The notes below the pieces were generated by a model, which did no database searches, was not told the origin of the DNA, and saw nothing but the letters and a program-made list of their open reading frames with translations. A stretch of 16,356 nucleotides of DNA from JBDSTZ01 sp039927975 (GTDB taxonomy: Bacteria > Pseudomonadota > Gammaproteobacteria > Burkholderiales > Burkholderiaceae_D), in the NCBI GenBank assembly GCA_039927975.1, contig JBDSTZ010000660.1, forward strand, positions 1-16,356. The letters run 5' to 3'. Position 1 is the stretch's first letter. Every line of letters starts with the position of its first letter. The translations under genes were made by a program, and so were the position numbers. Below are positions 13,233 through 16,356 of the stretch, piece after piece.

Positions 13233-14168
13233 ATGCTGCAAACTCCGCTGACCATCCAACGGCTGTACGACGACAACCGCGAGACCCTGCAACTGGGGTG
13301 GTTTGCCGGCTTTCCGGGCGGTGAGCGGCTCATCTCGGGCGATGTCGCCTCGGCCGCCGACCAGGTCGGCCACCTGAACCTGATCCACCCTGGCCGCATC
13401 CAGGTGTTCGGCCACCAGGAACTGACTTATTACCACCGGCTCAAATCGGGCTCGCGCAGCCACGTCATTGGCGAGCTGATCGCTGGCGGTCCGCCGGCCC
13501 TGATCATCGCCCAGGGCCTCGACACCCCGCCCGACATCCTCGCCATCTGCGACGAGCAAAACATTCCGCTGTTTTCGACCCCGCTGCCGGCCGCCCAGGT
13601 GATCGACTTCCTGCGCGTCTACCTGTCGAAGAAGCTGGCCCAGCGCATCATCATACACGGCGTGTTCATGGACGTGCTGGGGGTTGGCGTGCTGATCACC
13701 GGCGACTCGGGCCTGGGCAAAAGCGAGCTGGGACTGGAACTGATTTCGCGCAGCCACGGCCTGGTGGCCGACGACGCGGTCGAATTTTCGCGCATCGCGC
13801 CGAACATGATCGAGGGCCGCTGCCCGCCGCTACTGCAGAACCTGCTCGAAGTGCGCGGCCTCGGCCTGCTCGACATCAAGGCCATCTTCGGCGAGACGGC
13901 GGTGCGCCGCAAGATGCGCCTGAAACTCATCGTGCACCTGGTGCGCCGCAGCGCGCTGGAAGAAGAAGTCGAGCGCCTGCCCTTCCTGTTTCCCACCGAG
14001 GACGTGCTGGGCCTGCCGGTGCGCAAGGTGGTCATTCCGGTCGCGGCCGGCCGCAACATCGCGGTGCTGCTCGAAGCGGCGGTGCGCAACACCATTCTGC
14101 AATTGCGCGGTATCGACACCTTGCAGGAATTCATGGAACGCCAGCGTCTGGCGATGAGCGCGGATTAA
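13233..14168 (+). CDS. hprK: HPr kinase/phosphorylase
   Basis: This 311-residue protein phosphorylates and dephosphorylates a serine of HPr-like phosphocarriers, a link between metabolism and PTS signalling. The N-terminal domain (about 1-130) is of the usual HprK type. The C-terminal catalytic domain has His142 in HGVFMDVLGVGVLITG, a Walker A GDSGLGKS (157-164), LVADDAVEF (177-185) with two aspartates, and the family signature EVRGLGLLDI (206-215). All key residues appear present, so it should be active. GAGAAG lies 8 bases before the ATG. It follows ptsN closely. In related bacteria rapZ often comes next; here it is about 1 kb downstream, beyond an opposing acetyltransferase gene. Confidence 0.95.
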   Translation: MLQTPLTIQRLYDDNRETLQLGWFAGFPGGERLISGDVASAADQVGHLNLIHPGRIQVFGHQELTYYHRLKSGSRSHVIGELIAGGPPALIIAQGLDTPPDILAICDEQNIPLFSTPLPAAQVIDFLRVYLSKKLAQRIIIHGVFMDVLGVGVLITGDSGLGKSELGLELISRSHGLVADDAVEFSRIAPNMIEGRCPPLLQNLLEVRGLGLLDIKAIFGETAVRRKMRLKLIVHLVRRSALEEEVERLPFLFPTEDVLGLPVRKVVIPVAAGRNIAVLLEAAVRNTILQLRGIDTLQEFMERQRLAMSAD

Positions 14169-14231
14169 GGCGCCATTACCGCATCGACCGGAGACACCGC
14201 GCCAGGTCACCGAGAGGTTTCTCTGCCCAGT

Positions 14232-14411
14232 CTAGCGACGCTCGCGCCGCGACACCGGCCCCTTTTCCGGCCATGTCTTTCGCAAATCGAAATCGTCGTC
14301 CCGGCCCACATTGGGCATATTTGCAAGCGCATCGGGAAACCCCAGGCGCCGCGACCGTTTCAGCGCGAGATTCAGCTTTGCGCGGCGCGCTGCACGTGCG
14401 CCGCGTGACAT
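14232..14411 (-). CDS. Possible small basic protein, 59 residues, unknown
   Basis: From the ATG at 14411 the product begins MSRGARAARRAKLNLALKRS and contains LGFPDALANMPNVGRDDDFD; a GTG at 14438 would add nine residues. The N-terminal half is strongly basic with a helical look, and the MPNVGxDxDF-type stretch resembles C-terminal ends I associate with small antitoxin-like proteins, but I cannot name a family. A weak promoter-like pair, TTGAAC and CATAGT with 18 bases between, lies on the minus strand at about 14427-14456. No ribosome-binding site is seen. No toxin gene is adjacent. It could be a chance frame or a remnant. The rest of 14169-14527 shows nothing clear. Confidence 0.35.
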   Translation of the reverse strand: MSRGARAARRAKLNLALKRSRRLGFPDALANMPNVGRDDDFDLRKTWPEKGPVSRRERR

Positions 14412-14527
14412 CAAGGCACTATTTCTCACTATGTCCACCTGTTGCCGATACGTTCAACATTAGAGAATCGCGTCGGGCATTAGTTCATTGAAAGCCAGCG
14501 GCCGTTCATGCGTTTGCACCGGCGAGC

Positions 14528-15019
14528 CTACAGCGGCTTGATCATCAATACGAAGGGAGCACCGTACATGTCCGGCAAGGGTCGCAGCACGGCGAAGCCG
14601 GCCTCGCGGTAAAGCCGCCCGGCCGACGCCATCAGTGTCGAGGTGTGCAAGGCCAGGCAAGGCGCGCGGTCACGCCTTGCGCGCGCGATGCAATCGTCGA
14701 GCAGCAGGCGGCCGACACCACGGCCGCGGGCCGCCGGCAGCACTGACATGAAGCGCACGATGGGCCAGCCGGCCTCGAAGAAGTCCGGCCGGCTCTGCTG
14801 CGCGCCGACGTAGCCGACCGCGCCCAACAACTGCCCGTCGGCCTCGGCCACGATCACTTCGCTGTCGCCGGATTTTTCAGTCAGCACCCCCAGCCGCGCG
14901 GACAGCGCGTCCCAGCCGGGCAATACGGCCGCCATTTCCTGCCAGGCGGCGCGCACCAGGGCGTCGACGCCGGCGCGATCGACGTCGGCATAATCGCGGG
15001 TCAAAACAGGGGCATGCAA
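14528..15019 (-). CDS. GNAT family N-acetyltransferase
   Basis: This 163-residue protein has a GNAT fold. The acetyl-CoA pyrophosphate-binding motif is RGRGVG (98-103), preceded by the beta-4 strand FMSVLPAA and followed by the helix RLLLDDCIARAR. Earlier, VIVAEADGQLLGAVGYVGA (55-73) supplies the central strands, and LYREAGFAVLRPLPDMYG is the usual motif B and C-terminal end. The acceptor cannot be told. The start is TTG at 15019: AAAGGAT lies about 5 bases upstream and no ATG is in frame nearby. It is divergent from rapZ, with a promoter candidate at 15036-15064. It separates hprK from rapZ and may be a later arrival there. Confidence 0.85.
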   Translation of the reverse strand: MHAPVLTRDYADVDRAGVDALVRAAWQEMAAVLPGWDALSARLGVLTEKSGDSEVIVAEADGQLLGAVGYVGAQQSRPDFFEAGWPIVRFMSVLPAARGRGVGRLLLDDCIARARRDRAPCLALHTSTLMASAGRLYREAGFAVLRPLPDMYGAPFVLMIKPL

Positions 15020-15035
15020 GGTCGATCCTTTCAGA

Positions 15036-15064
15036 AAAATACCGTCGGACGGCGGCCCCGTCGA
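15036..15064 (-). promoter_or_regulatory. Candidate promoter of the acetyltransferase gene
   Basis: On the minus strand TCGACG (15059-15064; 4 of 6 with TTGACA), 17 bases, then TATTTT (15036-15041). Transcription would start just before the AAAGGAT ribosome-binding site. Confidence 0.35.
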
Positions 15065-15141
15065 GGGCGCACCACGCGCATCGCCGAGAAATGGCGGGCA
15101 ATCACAGCCCAGCTCGCCTTACGCGGTCAGGCCGCATGCGG

Positions 15142-15147
15142 TATCAT
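15142..15147 (+). promoter_or_regulatory. Candidate -10 element directly before rapZ
   Basis: TATCAT ends 6 bases before the rapZ ATG. If used, transcription would begin at or next to the start codon, giving a leaderless message. The -35 position (TTACGC at 15119-15124) is poor. Confidence 0.3.
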
Positions 15148-15153
15148 GATTTT

Positions 15154-16017
15154 ATGCGCATCGTTCTCATTACTGGTATTTCCGGCTCCGGCAAGTCCGT
15201 GGCCCTCAACGTCCTCGAAGACGCGGGTTACTACTGCGTCGACAATCTGCCCCCGGCGCTGCTGCCGAGCCTGATCGCGACCCTGGTCGACGAAGGCACC
15301 GACCGGGTCGCCATCGCGGTCGACGCGCGCAGCGCCGAATCGCTGGCCGGCCTGCCGGTCAACGTCAAGGCGCTCAAGGATCAGGGCCACGACGTCAAGA
15401 TCATGTTCCTGACCGCTAACACGCATTCGCTGGTGGCGCGGTTTTCCGAAACGCGGCGCAGCCATCCGCTGTCGCACCAGTTGCGTCCGGATGAAAATCC
15501 GGCCTCGCGCCGCACCCTGATCGAATGCATCATGGAAGAGCGCGAGCGGCTCTCGGCGATCGAGCAGCTCGGCCACGTGATCGACACCTCCGAACTGTCG
15601 GCCAACAAGCTGCGCGCCTGGATCAAGGAGCTCGTCGAGATCGAACGCGCGCCGCTGACGCTGTTCTTTGAATCGTTCGCCTTCAAGCTCGGCGTGCCGC
15701 TCGACGCCGACTTCGTGTTCGACGTGCGGGCCCTGCCCAATCCGTATTACGACCTGACGCTGCGCCCGCTGACCGGCATGGACGCGCCGGTGGTGGCCTT
15801 CCTCGACGCCCAGCCGAGTGCGGCCGAGCTGCTCGAGGATATCCGTGCCTTCATTGAAAAGTGGCTGCCCTCGTTCAAGACCGACAACCGCAGCTATCTG
15901 ACGGTGGCGCTCGGCTGTACGGGCGGCCAGCATCGCTCGGTCTACATGGCCGAGCGGCTGGCGGCGTATTTCAGCCCGACCGAGCGGGTGGTGCTGCGGC
16001 ACCGCGAACAGTCCTAG
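15154..16017 (+). CDS. rapZ: RNase adapter protein RapZ
   Basis: This 287-residue protein compares with 284 in E. coli RapZ. The Walker A GISGSGKS is at 8-15, in MRIVLITGISGSGKSVALNV. YYCVDNLPPALLPSL follows, then DARS and the family stretch FLTANTHSLVARFSETRRSH. The C-terminal domain carries YLTVALGCTGGQHRSVYMAE (Cys about 254), which in E. coli binds glucosamine-6-phosphate and the regulatory small RNAs. In enterobacteria RapZ delivers GlmZ RNA to RNase E to set glucosamine-6-phosphate synthase; whether this RNA circuit exists in betaproteobacteria is uncertain. The ATG at 15154 is preferred; an in-frame ATG at 15136 would add six residues. No ribosome-binding site is visible for either. 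It is separated from hprK by two opposing genes. Confidence 0.95.
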   Translation: MRIVLITGISGSGKSVALNVLEDAGYYCVDNLPPALLPSLIATLVDEGTDRVAIAVDARSAESLAGLPVNVKALKDQGHDVKIMFLTANTHSLVARFSETRRSHPLSHQLRPDENPASRRTLIECIMEERERLSAIEQLGHVIDTSELSANKLRAWIKELVEIERAPLTLFFESFAFKLGVPLDADFVFDVRALPNPYYDLTLRPLTGMDAPVVAFLDAQPSAAELLEDIRAFIEKWLPSFKTDNRSYLTVALGCTGGQHRSVYMAERLAAYFSPTERVVLRHREQS

Positions 16018-16026
16018 CCGCTCGCC

Positions 16027-16047
16027 GGCGGCGCCCGCCGCGCCGCC
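16027..16047. terminator. GC-rich hairpin between convergent genes
   Basis: GGCGGCG, a 7-base loop, CGCCGCC: a perfect 7-pair stem filling the 30-base gap between the rapZ stop and the facing stop codon at 16048. It may act in both directions; it has no T-run. Confidence 0.4.
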
Positions 16048-16356
16048 TCATTGCGCCGGCGCGGACGCGGTGGCCCGCATGACCGGGCCGGCCTTTTTAG
16101 GCTGCAGCATCGCATCGAACGTCTCCCCCGCCACCATGCCGTCAAGCAGCGCCACCACGGCCTGCGCGCCACCGTGCGCCGCCATCCAGGCTTTCACCGC
16201 CGCCGTGGCCTGGCAATAAATCGCGTTCGCCACCGCCTTGTCCTGCGCCATGTACGCGTTCCACTGGCGCTGGGTGGCGAGCTTGTCGAAGCTGTCGACG
16301 CCGCGCCAGCCGGGCGCGCAGCGGCGCGTCTCGCCCAGCTGGGTCGCGACGCCCTC
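16048..16356 (-). CDS. C-terminal part of an unknown protein, possibly a peptidase MA-like metallopeptidase (partial)
   Basis: The frame is open from the window edge to the TGA at 16048, giving the last 102 residues. It reads EGVATQLGETRRCAPGWRGV, then LATQRQWNAYMAQ, ANAIYCQATAAVKAWMAAHG, ALLDGMVAGETFDAML and a tail of small residues. The pattern of a tyrosine-containing helix followed by G-x-x-x-hydrophobic and LL-x-x-x-x-x-G-x-x-F-D resembles the C-terminal end of peptidase MA-like gluzincins, but the zinc-binding HExxH would be outside the window, so this is tentative. An internal ATG at 16251 is not taken as the start because the frame and helical pattern continue upstream. Convergent with rapZ. 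Confidence 0.55.
   Translation of the reverse strand, partial: EGVATQLGETRRCAPGWRGVDSFDKLATQRQWNAYMAQDKAVANAIYCQATAAVKAWMAAHGGAQAVVALLDGMVAGETFDAMLQPKKAGPVMRATASAPAQ

Noticed and set aside
12720..13757. 345-codon open frame on the minus strand
   Set aside because: Antisense of ptsN and hprK, both of which have intact catalytic motifs on the plus strand.
14528..15019. GNAT gene as a type II toxin
   Set aside because: The sequence resembles ordinary small-molecule acetyltransferases, and no ribbon-helix-helix antitoxin gene lies directly upstream.

Overview
The window looks like chromosomal DNA from a GC-rich betaproteobacterium, most probably of the Oxalobacteraceae (Massilia/Duganella/Janthinobacterium type). 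The main reasons are the ptsN-hprK-rapZ genes, a 1340-residue DUF3683 FAD/iron-sulfur oxidoreductase followed by HIT and DUF971 genes, and a threonine ammonia-lyase next to a type II QueF. The family names are recognised by eye from motifs and remembered relatives; no search was run.

Layout. 1-2165 (minus strand): a cell-surface signalling module with a FecI-like ECF sigma factor, a FecR-like transmembrane anti-sigma regulator and the start of a FecA-like TonB-dependent receptor with an STN signalling domain, cut by the window edge. The sigma and receptor genes share a 40-bp upstream element with identical internal spacing. 2276-3116: a secreted small cupin (minus), then a palindrome-rich stretch with a 34-residue membrane-like small protein (plus) and a strong hairpin. 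3117-4004: a MOSC domain fused to an alkyltransferase-like domain without the alkyl-acceptor cysteine. 3952-8832 (minus): a tightly coupled three-gene operon: FAD/Fe-S oxidoreductase, HIT protein, DUF971 protein. 9057-9548: yqaA (minus). 9757-12219: ilvA and queF (plus), separated by direct repeats and a REP-like hairpin. 12699-14168: ptsN and hprK (plus). 14232-15019: a possible tiny gene and a GNAT acetyltransferase (minus). 15154-16017: rapZ (plus). 16048-16356: C-terminal part of a protein running off the window (minus).

How they fit together. The Fec-like trio would sense an extracellular ligand, perhaps a ferric siderophore, through the receptor and switch on its uptake gene. PtsN, HprK and RapZ belong to the nitrogen-PTS / HPr-kinase / cell-envelope-precursor regulatory group; here hprK and rapZ are separated by an opposing acetyltransferase gene, so rapZ probably has its own promoter. 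The rest is housekeeping: isoleucine synthesis (ilvA), queuosine synthesis (queF) and a 2-hydroxyacid-type dehydrogenase.

The most unusual items are the MOSC/alkyltransferase-like fusion, the shared element of the Fec-like genes, the palindrome-dense small-protein locus at 2713-3110, and two perfect hairpins that abut at 3907-3946. I found no CRISPR array, tRNA, rRNA, phage or transposase gene, and no convincing new defence system.
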